Part shown: one piece after another, positions 1 through 10,579 of the stretch
Numbering within the stretch: position 1 is the stretch's first letter
How the letters are laid out: every line of letters starts with the position of its first letter
Assembly: GCF_030272615.1 (NCBI RefSeq)
Contig: NC_081413.1
Span: forward strand, 720,892,367 to 720,956,366
Direction of reading: 5' to 3'
Origin: Cryptomeria japonica
Lineage: Eukaryota; Streptophyta; Pinopsida; Cupressales; Cupressaceae
Length of the DNA: 64,000 bases
Program-made: the position numbers and the translations under genes
Notes under the pieces: model-generated
Databases searched by the model: none
What the model saw: the letters and a program-made list of their open reading frames with translations, nothing else
What the model was told of the DNA's origin: nothing

Positions 1-329
1 CCTCTAAGGCTTTCTTCTTTAGCTTGTTTTACATGCTCATCACTGCCATAGATATTTTCAAGAGTATCCCATACCTCTTTGGGATTTACCTTATCTTGGA
101 CATCAATAAACTCAATGTTAGATAAACTACTAATTAGGGATTCCATGACTTGCCCATTCTCCTACATCTCTCTCTTTTGGTAATCGGTGAGAGTATCGGT
201 AGGGGCAACATAGGCATTCTCAACATAGCTCCAGTGTTGAGCACCCATGCTTCTGATGAATATCTTCATTCTATCTTTCCATATACTGAAAGTTTCTCTA
301 TTAAACTTTGGACCTTCCCTCTTCATCAT
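1..329 (-). pseudogene. Ty1/copia gag, N-terminal fragment (outer element)
   Basis: This is the 5' part of a copia capsid (gag) gene running off the left edge. Read on the minus strand from ATG at 329, it matches the gag start of the complete element at 6600-6280 almost codon for codon, including the MMKREGPKF start and the KEVWDTLENIY stretch. One in-frame TAG interrupts it at about residue 50. Gag would form the virus-like particle of the element. It lies directly downstream of the primer-binding-like site (387-398) and the split LTR (401-659 plus 8291-8643), so it belongs to an older outer element. The rest of that element is outside the window. Confidence 0.8.
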
Positions 330-386
330 TTGACTAGGATTTTTACCTCAAGCAGTTAAGCTTATAACATAGAGGACCTGGAGGAT

Positions 387-398
387 GCTCTATTACCA
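387..398 (-). promoter_or_regulatory. Primer binding site of the outer copia element
   Basis: On the minus strand this reads TGGTAATAGAGC, two mismatches from TGGTATCAGAGC, the usual complement of initiator tRNA-Met in plant copia elements. It sits two bases inside the LTR end at 401 and upstream of the gag start at 329, which is the expected order. Confidence 0.7.
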
Positions 399-400
399 AT

Positions 401-659
401 TGATAACTCAATGATGAATGAATAGTACCAAATTGGTACTAAGAGGGGGGGATGAATCAATACAGGCAAAAACACACTCTTAAACTGGTTTGTCAGCAGA
501 CACTATGCATTGATAGACAAAAAGTAACACCGGTCCTAAAACAAAGTACAACCAGCAAAACTCAGAATAACTGAGACAAGCATAAATCAGTTGACACTTA
601 TCTTCTCATATAATCTAACACTTCATTTCCATTTCACCCTAATGCATGAACAGGTAATC
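401..659 (-). repeat. Outer copia 5' LTR, left part (split by C1)
   Basis: The LTR begins with TG at 401, next to the primer site. It contains the same start as the C1 LTRs (a direct copy of the TGATAAC… and GGTACT…AGAGGGGGG region). It is interrupted at 659/660 by C1 and resumes at 8291, with TAATC duplicated on both sides. Confidence 0.8.
655..659. repeat. Target-site duplication TAATC, left copy
   Basis: TAATC occurs immediately before the C1 LTR at 660 and again immediately after its other LTR at 8291-8295. A perfect 5-bp duplication proves a transposition event and fixes the element ends. Confidence 0.93.
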
Positions 660-2266
660 TGATAACTTGATGATGAACCACTAGTATCGAATCGGTACTA
701 AGAGGGGGGGGGGGTGAATCAGTATAGACACAAATACAGTCCAAAACCAGTTTGATAGCAAACACTCGCAATGACTGATAAACAGAGATACTGGTAAAAT
801 AGAGTGCAACCGGTAGCATCCAGTATAGCTCAATTAGTCATGAACCGGTCACTCACTAAGCTTTTCTCTTAGCTCAATACCACATTATCATAATATTCTC
901 ATGCATGAACTAGTAGACTTAACCATCAAATCTTCACAACAGTGAGTTCAAGATGTTTTATAGACAGGCATAAAACATAGAAACTTCATGTGCATAACAG
1001 ATAAAACAAAGCATCACAAGACAAAAGCATTTCACATGACACACATATTTTTCATGTGGAAACCCAACTGGGAAAAACCACGGTGGGGATGAATACCCAC
1101 AAGATGCTTTTTGAACTCTTTAGAAGTTCGCTCTGTTAGGAGCCTTGTCCGGTTAAGAACATTACAATAGGTTCTGGTAGGAACCGATCCTGTTAGGGAT
1201 CACCCGATTAAGGGTTAAACCCAGTAGGGTCACCTTGTTAGAGGATTTTAAGAACTCAATAGCTGAAAGGATCTCCTAAGCTTCTCTAGCTTCTCAGAAC
1301 TCATTAGCTTCGAGTTACTTGGTTAAGGGATTTACAACAAGCCAGTTAAGGCCACCCGATTTAAGGGATTTTGAATCAAGCCAGTTAAGGCTACCTTGTT
1401 AGGGGATTTTGCAACTGTTGAAGTGGTTGGAGATCAACAGGTATTACAATGATCTATTAACAACACTTAATACTAATGCAGATCCATTTAGGCTCCTCTT
1501 TTCCTTCTGCAAATACACTTTGCAGGTATCTCTTCTCTCCTATGGTCTGGCAACAATCTTGTATCACCTTCATTGGATACACACTCACAACTTTTGCCAA
1601 CAACTTCAAACATAAACCTAACATCGACCTTATAGGGAACATATAGGTCAGTAGCAAAAACCTTAAACCCTAAACCTATTAGGTTGAGCAATTCAAACGG
1701 TTCAATCCTGACTGTTAAAACATATTGCATTAAATGCACTAGTCTTGAGTCGATCTCAAGACATTCTCCATCGTCCATTATCCACCATTTTTATGGTAGC
1801 TGATAACCCATCACACGTTGTCACCATCTGACAGACTTCACACATTCCTAAGGTAGATAGGAATAGTCTTCTTCATGCAAGATCCTTCATGCGCACAGAG
1901 CTTACGTGGTAACATGATCTGTCCTCCATCATACTGCTAGCTCATCACACAAAGATCACTAATTGAGTCACTCAGACTTGAGATACTCCAACTGGAAACC
2001 CCGAAGTGGAAGCTACCTTACCAACCGGTAGTCATATAGTGCTTCCATGTGCCAGTTCCCATAACTACATGCTGGTTCACTTTGAACAAATGTGTCACTT
2101 CACTTTGGCATATACCGGTTCACACATATGCCAGTATCTCTTTCTTCACTTATCTCATGTGCCGGTTCACACTATGTCTCATATTGACATCAATGACAAC
2201 ATACAATATCATTATGTCTTCATGCCAGTTTACATAAGGCTCATGCTGGTTCACATAATGCCAACA
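660..2266 (-). repeat. C1 3' LTR
   Basis: A 1607-bp LTR, direct repeat of 6670-8290. In element orientation it starts TGTTGGCATTATG and ends with CA. The U3 end (2030-2260) carries many copies of a CCGGTTCACAT-like word. The middle contains the conserved hairpin motif (about 1058-1083) and an imperfect repeat of about 38 bp (1320-1420) built on GTTAAGG. A G-tract of about 11 bases lies near 702-712. Confidence 0.93.
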
Positions 2267-2281
2267 ATCTCCCCCTTTGGC
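2267..2281 (-). promoter_or_regulatory. C1 polypurine tract
   Basis: On the minus strand this is GCCAAAGGGGGAGAT, directly against the 3' LTR start. It primes plus-strand DNA synthesis in LTR elements. The same tract abuts the 3' LTRs of C2 (15915-15929) and C3 (33502-33516). Confidence 0.9.
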
Positions 2282-2559
2282 ATTGATGGCAATATACAAA
2301 AGATATCTTCTCTGCTTCACATCTTCTCCCCATTTGTTGTAGATATCTTCTCGCTTCTCTTCTTCTCCCCCTTTGACAACAATGCCAAAGTGGAGGTACA
2401 ATCATCACTGTTTCCTCATGCTACTCCCCCTAAGGAGTACCATCCTTAAACGCACCAATCAACCAGAGATTTGTCTGTCCAGTACCTGACTGATGTGGAA
2501 CAACCACTTTTAGTTCACCACTTGAAGGGGCAATACCCCTAATTCACCTCTCAAATGCA

Positions 2560-2990
2560 CAAATGTTGTCTTTGGGAGCGGCTTGGTGAATATATCTGCT
2601 AACTACTCCTTACTGGACACATGCTCCAGTGCAATCTCTTTATTCTGAACCTTTTCCCTCAAGAAATGATACTTAAGCCCAGAATGCTTGGTTCTAGAAT
2701 GTAAAACTGGATTCTTTGATATATTGATAACACTTGTGTTATCACATAATATACTTACCGGTTCAGATACAAGGATCTTGAAGTCTTCCAGTACATGCTT
2801 CATCCAGATTGTTTGAGTGCAGTTCATGAAAGCTGCAACATGCTCCGCTTCCGCTGTAGACTAAGAGATGCAACTCTGCTTTTTACTCATCCATGAGACC
2901 AGTCTACCACCAAGAAAGAATGTGCCACCGGTTGTGCTCTTCCGATCATCCACATTACCAGCCCAATCAGTATCTGTGAATACTTTCAGA
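2560..2990 (-). pseudogene. C1 RNase H domain
   Basis: The copia RNase H motifs are visible in order on the minus strand: FTDTDWAG (near 2985), STAEAEH (near 2860) and LCDNTSVI (about 2735-2758), followed by the usual FTKPLP tail. They supply the acidic catalytic residues that degrade the RNA strand of the RNA:DNA hybrid. At least two in-frame stops break the frame. It continues from the reverse transcriptase with no spacer and ends shortly before the polypurine tract. Confidence 0.85.
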
Positions 2991-4366
2991 TTGAAATTAT
3001 TGTTGTATGGGTATCACAATCCATAGTCAATTGTTCCCTTTAGATACCTAAGAATCCACTTGATTGCACTCAAGTGAGATTCTCTTGGACTCTTCTGGAA
3101 CCTTGCAGTGATGCCAAATACATGTGCAATATCCGGTCTGCTATGCACTACATAGTGCAATTTACCAATCATTGATCAGTATTCCTTCTCATCAACCAGT
3201 GCTGAATCATCCTCCTTTGTTAATTTGCAACCGGTCACCATTGGTGTACCAACTGGTTTGCTATCTTCCATGCCAAAAGTCTTCAACACCTCTTTGACAT
3301 ATTTGGACTGAGTGATGAAGATTCCATCTTTCATCTGCTGGATCTGTAGTCCAATGAAGAACTTAATCTCCTCTATGAGTGAAATTTCAAACTCTTTCTT
3401 TATCTCATCAGCAAACTCATGATTCATCTTGTCATTTCCACCAAAGATGATGTCATCAACAAAAACTTCACAGATTAGGATATGATCTTCTTCAGACTTC
3501 AAGTAGATATTGCTATCTTCACTTGTTCTCTCAAATCCAATCTTCACAAGATGGGAATGTAGGCACTCATACCATGCCCTAGGTGCTTGGTTTAGACCAT
3601 ATAATGCTTTGTGTAGCCTACATACCATGTCACTATCTTCAGATAGGGTAAACCCATCTGGTTGCTCAATGTATACCTCCTCTTCAAGTACACCATTTAG
3701 GAATGCAGATTTTACATCCATTTGATATACCCTGAATCTCTTAAAAGCTGCATATGCAAGAAGCATATGAACTCCTTCCAATCTGGCTACAGGAGCAAAG
3801 GTTTCCCCATAGTCTTCACCTTCTTCTTGAGCATATCCTTTGCATACCAGTCTGGCTTTATTCCTAATCACTGTGCCATCCTCATTCAACTTATTTCTGA
3901 ACACTCATTTGGTGCCAATGACATTTTTATGCTCTAGTCTGGGTACCAAGGACCATGTACCATTTTTCTCTATCTGATCAAGTTCTTCTCCCATTTCCTT
4001 GATCCAATCTTCATCATTATGAGCCTCTTTGAATGATTTAGGCTCAAATTCAGAGATCATACATAAGTTTTCTCTGATCTTTCTTCTGGTAAGAATTCCT
4101 GCATCCTTATCACCTATGATCTGCTTGGGATCATGATTCAACTTGACATACCAAGGAATGGTCTTAATTGGTTCTTCTTGCTTTTCTTCTTCATCCTTAT
4201 CTTCATCAGTATCAACATTCACCGGTTTAGGAACACTATTACTGGTGCTCGGTTGACTGACAACCGGTTCCCAGAAGGTTGCAACCGGTTCATTTACAAC
4301 TTTCTCACTGCCGGTTTTCTCAGTCTTCTCAGAGGATTCATCAACTCTTACATTGATGCTTTCCAT
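2991..4366 (-). pseudogene. C1 reverse transcriptase domain
   Basis: The longest open piece (3176-3904) carries the standard copia reverse-transcriptase blocks: [39 protein letters not shown] and the active-site FVDDIIFGG. The upstream 4366-3905 piece is the acidic, serine-rich linker plus the start of the domain. A TGA at 3905-3907 replaces the conserved Trp of the GTKWVF block, and another TGA follows KEY near 3176. All key palm residues are present, so loss of function comes only from the stops. Confidence 0.93.
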
Positions 4367-4377
4367 AATTCTCTAAG

Positions 4378-5260
4378 TCCTACTGTTATAGCACTTGAAA
4401 GCTTTACTCTTGGTGGAATATCCTAGAAATATTCCTTCATCACATTTAGCTTCAAATTTGCCCTGATGTTCACTCCTCTTGATGTAACATTTACTACCAA
4501 AGACCTTAAAAAGTTTACCACAGGGGTCTTACCAGTCCAATACTCATAAGGAGTTTTGTCCTTGCCCTTTTTGATGAGTACCCGGTTCATAGTGTAAACT
4601 GCAGTGCTCACTGCTTCTCTCCAAAAGGTGTGAGCAACTTTTCCTTGGATCAACATAGTTCTAGCTGCGTCAACCACAGTCTAGTTATTCCTCTCTACTA
4701 GGCCATTCTGTTATGGAGTTCAAGAGGCAGACAACTATCTCTTGATGCCAAATTCTTCACAGTACTTGTTGAATTCACTGGAAGTGAATTCCCCTCCTTG
4801 ATCAGTTCTGAGACACTTGATCCTTTTACCGCTTTCCTTTTCGACTAATGCTTTGAAAGCTTTGAATTTACCAAAAGCTTCAGACTTGTCTTTCAAGAAT
4901 ATGACCCACATCATTCTTGAGTAGTCATCAGTGAGAATCATGAAGTACCTATCACCCTGCACACTTCTAGTTTTCATAAGACCACATAAATCAGTATGCA
5001 CAAGATCAAGCAAGTTGTCAATAGTGAAAGATTTACCTTTAAAAGTTGAGGAAGACATTTTCCCCAATTGACATTATCTACACAAGGTATTATCCGGTTT
5101 GCTCAGCACCGACAACCCTCTAACTGGCTTGATCTTACTGGCCTTCACAATGTTTTCAAAGTTCACATGGCAGAATCTCCTATGCCATATCCAGCTATCA
5201 TCAAGCTTAGCCATAAGACATGTACTTATATTGGCATTTAGATGAAATAGGTTACCTTTA
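4378..5260 (-). pseudogene. C1 integrase (pre-integrase zinc region plus catalytic core)
   Basis: The minus-strand reading gives the HHCC-type region (HRRFCHVNFENI then C-x2-C), followed by the DDE core: [16 protein letters not shown] and a QNGLVERNN block that contains the catalytic Glu. Stops TAG, TGA, TAA and TAG cluster around 4680-4740, in the stretch just before and after the Glu. The enzyme would insert the cDNA into host DNA. The C-terminal part (4423-4677) matches the copia PYEYWTGKTP region but then drifts out of frame. Confidence 0.88.
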
Positions 5261-5262
5261 GT

Positions 5263-5637
5263 CTACATGCTGGTGGCTACCAATTTACCATCTTTACCTT
5301 TGATTCTATAAACTCCATTCTTGAATTGCAGAGTGAGTCCACTGTCATTTAACTGGGCAACACTTAGAAGGTTGTGTCTGAGACCATCAACCCAATACAC
5401 ATTGTTAGCACTACTCTTTCCATTCAAGGAGATAGACCCTCTGCCTTTGACCATGCATGGTGCATCATTGCCAAAGCGAACCACACCACCATCATACTCT
5501 TCTAATGATAGAAACTTGCTCCGGTCACTAGTCATATGGTGAGAGCAGCCACTGTCAATGATCCACTCATTGGAATAATCAAACTGGGAGACAAGAGCCT
5601 TCTTGTCTGTAACATCTTCCTTTACAGCAACAAACAC
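5263..5637 (-). pseudogene. C1 aspartic protease domain
   Basis: An open stretch with the copia protease signature WIIDSGCSHHMT, where D-S-G is the catalytic triad. It is followed by VYWVDGLRHNLLSV and VYRIKG, typical of the protease to pre-integrase junction. It is separated from gag by in-frame stops at about 5640-5667. It would cleave the Gag-Pol polyprotein. Confidence 0.9.
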
Positions 5638-5667
5638 AATGTCTTCATTTTATTCATCTTCTAATTC

Positions 5668-6600
5668 CTAATCTATGACACCTTCATCAACTGCCACAAA
5701 ACAATTTCTCCGGTTTCCTCCTTTGAATTTCTTGAACCTTTTCGGTTTGTCCTTGTTGTCACTATTAGGACAGTTCATAGCAATATGTCCTATCCGGTTA
5801 CAGGAGAAACATTTCAAAGGTAGCTTACCTTTGTATTTACCAGTTCCTTTTGGGAATCTCTTGGCTAGAAGAGCTTCAAATTCCATCAGAAACTCTTCAT
5901 CTTTCATTTCTCTATTTTGACTAGGTTCCCCACTAGTGCTAGCCTCTTTTCCTTTTCTGGATGGTATAGCAGAAGCTTTAAAAGCTGATTCTGACTTTTG
6001 AACACTACCATCAAAGTTATTCAGCTCATAGGCTGTCAACTTGGCTATGATGGAGTCCAAGGATGCCTTAGACTTGTCTATTGATCTCAGCTCTTGAATA
6101 GCAACAACCCTTATTGCATAGACTCGCAATAGGGATCTCGGGACTTTACTTACCACAGTGGAATCTTCAATTTTGCCAACTGCACACTTTATTTCTCCAA
6201 CAACTATTTTGATTCTTATTCCATACTGTTGAATGGTCTCTCCTTCAACCATTCTCATGTCTTCAAACTTTCCTCTCAAGCTCTCTTCCTTAGCTTTTTT
6301 TACATGCTCATCACCAGCATAGATATTTTCAAGAGCATCCCATACTTCTTTGGGATTTGCCTTGTCCTGAACATCAATCAACTCAATGTTAGATAGACTA
6401 CTGATGAGGGCTTCCATGGTTTGCCCATTTTCTTGTATCTCTCTTTTTTGGTCATCAGTGAGAGTACTGGTAGGAACAACATATACATTTTCAATATAAC
6501 TCCAGTGTTGAACACCCATGCTTTTGATGAATATCTTCATCCTATCTTACCATATACCAAAGTTTTCCCTGTTGAACTTTGGACCTTCCCTCTTCATCAT
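5668..6600 (-). pseudogene. C1 gag (capsid and nucleocapsid)
   Basis: The gag frame starts at ATG 6600 (MMKREGPKF). A TAA after W17 breaks it and the open part begins at 6540. It contains the copia capsid region (KEVWDALENIY, then VEGETIQQYGIRIK) and a CCHC zinc knuckle, CFSCNRIGHIAMNC, near 5805. A basic tail (KPKRFKKFKGG) suits RNA binding. The start is chosen because the outer copy at 1-329 begins at the same codon and because it lies about 55 bp from the primer site. Confidence 0.92.
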
Positions 6601-6655
6601 TTGGCTAGGATCTTTTCCTCAAGAGGTTAAGCTTACAACACAGAGGACCTGGAGG

Positions 6656-6667
6656 GCTCTAATACCA
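6656..6667 (-). promoter_or_regulatory. C1 primer binding site (initiator tRNA-Met type)
   Basis: On the minus strand TGGTATTAGAGC, one mismatch from the complement of plant initiator tRNA-Met, two bases from the 5' LTR end at 6670. Confidence 0.88.
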
Positions 6668-6669
6668 AT

Positions 6670-8290
6670 TGATAACTTGATGATGAACCACTAGTACCAA
6701 ACCGGTACTGAGAGGGGGGGGGGTGAATCAGTACAGACACAAATACAGTCCAAAATCGATTTGACAACAAACACATGCAATGAATGATAAATAGAGATAT
6801 CGGTAAAACAGAGTGCAACCAGTAGCATCCAGTATAGCTCAATAAATCATGAACCGGTCACTCACTAAGCTTTTCTCTTAGCTCAATACCACATTATCAT
6901 AATATTCTCATGCATGAACTAGTAGACTTAACCATCAAATCTTCACAACAATGAGTTCAAGATGTTTTATAGACAGGCATAAAACATAGAAACTTCATGT
7001 GCATAACAGATAAAACAAAGCATCACAAGACAAAAGCATTTCACATGACACACATATTTTTCACGTGGAAACCCAACTGGGAAAAACCATGGTGGGGATG
7101 AATACCCACAAGCTTCTTTTTGAACTCTTTAGAAGTCCGCTCTGTTAGGAGCCTTATCCGATTAAGAACATTACAATAGGTTCTAGTAGGAACCGATCCT
7201 GTTAGGGATCAACCGGTCAAGGGATACCCAGTTAAGGGTTAAACCCGGTAGGGTCACCTTGTTAGAGGATTTTAAGAACTCAATAGCTAAAAGGATCTCC
7301 TAAGCTTCTCTAACTTCTCATAACTCATTAGCTTCGAGTTACTCGGTTAAGGGATTTACAGCAAGCTAGTTAAGGCCACCCGATTTAAGGGATTTTGAAT
7401 CAAGCCAGTTAAGGCTACCATGTTAGGGGATTTTGCAACTATTGAAGTGGTTAGAGATCAACAGGTATTACAATGATCTGTTAAAAACACTTAATACTAA
7501 TACAGATTTGTTTAGGCTCCTCTTTTCCTTCTGCACATACACTTTGCAGGTATCTCTTCTCTCCTATGGTTTGGCAACAATCTTGTATCACCTTCATTGG
7601 ATACACACTCACAACTTTTGCCAACAACTTCAAACAAAAACCTAACATCGACCTTATAGGGAACATACAGGTCGGTAGCAAAAACCTTAAACCCCAAACC
7701 TGTTAGGTTGAGCAATTCAAATGGTTCAATCCTAACCGTTAAAACATATTGCATTAAATGCACCAATCTTGATTTGATCTCAAGACATTCTCCATCGTCC
7801 ATTATCCACTATTTTTATGGCGGCTGATAACCCATCACGCGTTGTCACCATTTGACAGACTTCGCACATTCCTGAGGTAGATAGGAATAGTCTTCTTCAT
7901 GCAAGATCCTTCACATGCACAGAGCTTACGTGGTAACATGATTTGTCCTCCATCATACTGCTAACTCATCACACAAAGATCACCGATCGAGTCACTCAGA
8001 CTTGAGATACTCCAACTGGAAACCCCGAAGTGGAAGCTACCTTACCAACCGGTAGTCATACAGTGCTTCCATGTGCCGGTTCCCATAACTGCATGCTGGT
8101 TCACTTTGAACAAATGTGCCACTTCACTTTGGCATATACCGGTTCACACGTATGCCGGTATCTCTTTCTTCACTTATGTCATGTGTTGGTTCTTACTATG
8201 TCTCATATTGACATCATTGACAACATACAATATCATTATGTCTTCATGCCAGTTTACATAAGGCTCATGTCAATTCACATAATGCCAACA
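6670..8290 (-). repeat. C1 5' LTR
   Basis: A 1621-bp LTR, direct repeat of 660-2266, bounded by TG and CA. It includes a CACGTG core (near 7062) next to the conserved hairpin motif at about 7063-7090. Confidence 0.93.
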
Positions 8291-8643
8291 TAATCTACCA
8301 TCAAAGATATACATATAAGCAACTAGATCAACATGATTCACTGCTTGACAAAAAACAACATAGCATCACATGAAGAAGAAACCACACATGACACACATAT
8401 TTTTTCATGTGAAAACCCAACTGGAAAAAACCATGGTGGGGATGAATACCCACAAGCTTATTTTGTTTCCATGTGCTGGTTCCCATAGCCATATGCCGGT
8501 TCACCTTGAACAAACACACCGCTTCACTTTGGCACAAATGTCGGTTCACAGTGTTATACCGGTTCTCTTCTCGTCATCATATTGACATCAATGACAACAC
8601 ACAATATCATTATGTCCTCATACTAGTTCACATAATGCCAACA
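8291..8643 (-). repeat. Outer copia 5' LTR, right part, with duplicated TAATC at 8291-8295
   Basis: It continues the LTR cut at 659. The conserved motif (about 8409-8434) and the terminal repeats (CCGGTTCAC words) are present, and it ends ATGCCAACA at 8643, like the C1 LTR. The whole outer LTR is only about 0.6 kb because the roughly 1-kb middle present in C1 is missing, so it is a deleted or short LTR variant. Confidence 0.8.
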
Positions 8644-9351
8644 ATAGCCTCCATCTCTTCTATGATGCCTCCATCTCCTAAGCCTTCTTAACAAAAATCC
8701 ATACAATATCCCTCAAATAATGAGCCTAATGATGAAACTTCTCATGTTGACCCTCCAGGGCTTTTTCATCGGTTGTCCCATCCAATGGTTGAAAAAGATA
8801 CTAGCTCCCTGGAATCCCACGACGATCCCCTTATACCTTTCCATTTCTTCCAAAAGGATCCCCTTCCATTTGAAGAGCAAAGTATCCTTCCAAATACTAT
8901 TCCTAATCCACTTCTTAAGCAAGATTAGGATGCCTCTTCCACCTTTTCAAATGATCCTATTCAAAATGAAGAGTCAAACAACCTTCCTACTCTATCCAAT
9001 GGTTATCTTCCATGTCAAGATCAAAGTATCCCTTCATCTCCTTGTCATAATCCTCCATGTTCACCTCAAGGATCCATAATACCTAAAAAACCCTCACATG
9101 ATCCTATCATTCCCTACATTCCACCTCATAATGGATTCACATTGTCTTCTCAAAGAAAAGTGTATCCTACAGGTTCAAATATTTATAAACGCAAAGGGGT
9201 AGACCTTCACAAGCGACAACCCCTCCATATTAATAAAAATATTAAGGGTCATGGCCTCAGTGACATTCCTTAAGACTTTGGTATCCATACTAAACCAAAA
9301 TCCAAATACATGCCTTCTCCTTCATCTCTTCTATCCATTTTAGGACCCTAT
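8644..9351 (+). pseudogene. Relic retroelement ORF, left half (split by C2)
   Basis: Plus-strand translation gives a Pro/Ser/Asp-rich, low-complexity reading with only a few stops. It includes GSIIPKKPSHDPIIPY and ends in SILGPY at the C2 insertion point. The SILGPY phrase recurs at 17416-17431 (as SILDPY), 25570-25590 and 26130-26146, so this is one copy of a dispersed coding repeat. No catalytic domain is visible. The composition resembles the acidic non-catalytic part of the ORF at 49633-52725, but I cannot show homology by eye. It continues at 17117 after C2. Confidence 0.5.
9347..9351. repeat. Target-site duplication CCTAT, left copy
   Basis: CCTAT precedes the C2 5' LTR and is repeated at 17117-17121 directly after the 3' LTR. 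Confidence 0.93.
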
Positions 9352-10529
9352 TGTTGGCAATTTTGATGATTATGTTGTGATTGTCATTGATGGACACACA
9401 CTTTCTATGAGATTGCTTTTTGTATGTATGAGCTACGCTCAACCGGTATTTGTTTCAAACCGGTATTATGTTATAGTCTTTAGACTATCGATGTCTTGCA
9501 AAAAGTGTTTACCGATCTCAAGCAGCATGAGGACATCAAGCGATTCGAGGTTCATAAGTGGAACAGAGCAAAGGAACTAGAAGCGGCAGTTATCATTTTC
9601 CTAGTCTTCATTTCTATCAACCGGTAATCTGCTAAGCCGGTATTACTCTGAGTTACCAACCAGTAATCAGTAAAGTTGTATAAACCAGTAATACTCTGTG
9701 ATGACTTACCAACCGATATATCTTTGTGATGAGTTACCATCCACCGACACTTTGACGGTGATTTTGTGTCGTGTTACCAAATGTGTCTAGATATAATGAA
9801 CCTAGGAACTTGCAATGTAATCCTATTGGACCGACATGAAATTAGATTCCTTTTAAGGACATCATGTCTAGGGTTTTAATATGTGTGTAGCTGTTAGGGT
9901 TTAAATTGGTTGATGAGTTCTTGAATGTGCGATCTTAACAGAAAAGATCAAGTCTGTGTACTATAACAGAGTTTGGATTTACTGAAGACTGAAGTAATGC
10001 TGAAATGCATTAGCAACAAGCTATCATGGATCTAAACAAGCAGACTATGCTATTTGCTAGATCATTCACTTGTTGATTACTCACATCTTTGACAAGTTAG
10101 AAACCCTTAACCGGGTAGGCCCAGAAAAGCCTTTGTAAATCCTCTAATAAGGTGATTCACATATGTGGATCTAAAATCCTCTCAAAAGGTAGTCTTTATT
10201 CGGACTTATCTCCTAACAGAGATTGAGATTACTGATCTGTTCTGGTAAAGAACATTATATGACCTTAACCAATCTAGTTACTATTCTGCAGATAGTTACT
10301 TGTGAGTTTCATCTCATCGTGGTTTTTCCCATTTGGGTTTCCACGTCAAAATCTCTTGTGTTATGGTGATTGTGCTTCTGTGGGTGAATGCCTTACTTGC
10401 TATTTGGTTTGCATTTGTGTTAACTGGTTTTTTAGTTAAATTGTTATACCGGTTTACCGCTAGACTGATAAAGTGTTTGAGTACAGTAAGTTTTGGTATA
10501 CTAATTCACCCCCCTCTTAGTATTCATCA
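9352..10529 (+). repeat. C2 5' LTR
   Basis: It starts TGTTGGCAATTTTGATG and ends CATCA. The U3 part (9435-9760) holds at least seven copies of an ACCGGTA-like word, some palindromic. The conserved hairpin motif lies at 10319-10345, followed by the TCTTGTGTTATGG box also found in C3. A C-run precedes the LTR end. Confidence 0.93.
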
Positions 10530-10531
10530 AT

Positions 10532-10543
10532 TGGTATCAGAGT
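10532..10543 (+). promoter_or_regulatory. C2 primer binding site
   Basis: TGGTATCAGAGT lies two bases after the LTR end, one base different from the initiator tRNA-Met complement TGGTATCAGAGC. Confidence 0.9.
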
Positions 10544-10579
10544 CAACCTTTATATAAGTCTAACCACTTGGAAAGAGAT

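Larger units (their letters stand above)
660..8290 (-). mobile_element. C1: complete Ty1/copia LTR retrotransposon
   Basis: A 7.63-kb element with TG…CA LTRs (660-2266 and 6670-8290), a primer site at 6656-6667, a polypurine tract at 2267-2281 and a 5-bp duplication (TAATC). The internal order is gag, protease, integrase, reverse transcriptase, RNase H, which is the copia order. The coding frame has many single-base stops, so this copy should not make a full polyprotein. The two LTRs differ at many sites, mostly transitions, plus a small indel, so insertion is not recent. It is nested in the LTR of a related element. The LTR start TGTTGGCA and the GGGGGAGAT tract resemble the Sirevirus lineage; that placement is an inference. 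Confidence 0.95.

Noticed and set aside
702-712. Poly-G run (and its copy near 6713-6723) as a possible G-quadruplex or promoter element
   Set aside because: A single homopolymer run in an LTR, complementary to the C-runs seen in related LTR ends; no spaced G-tracts.
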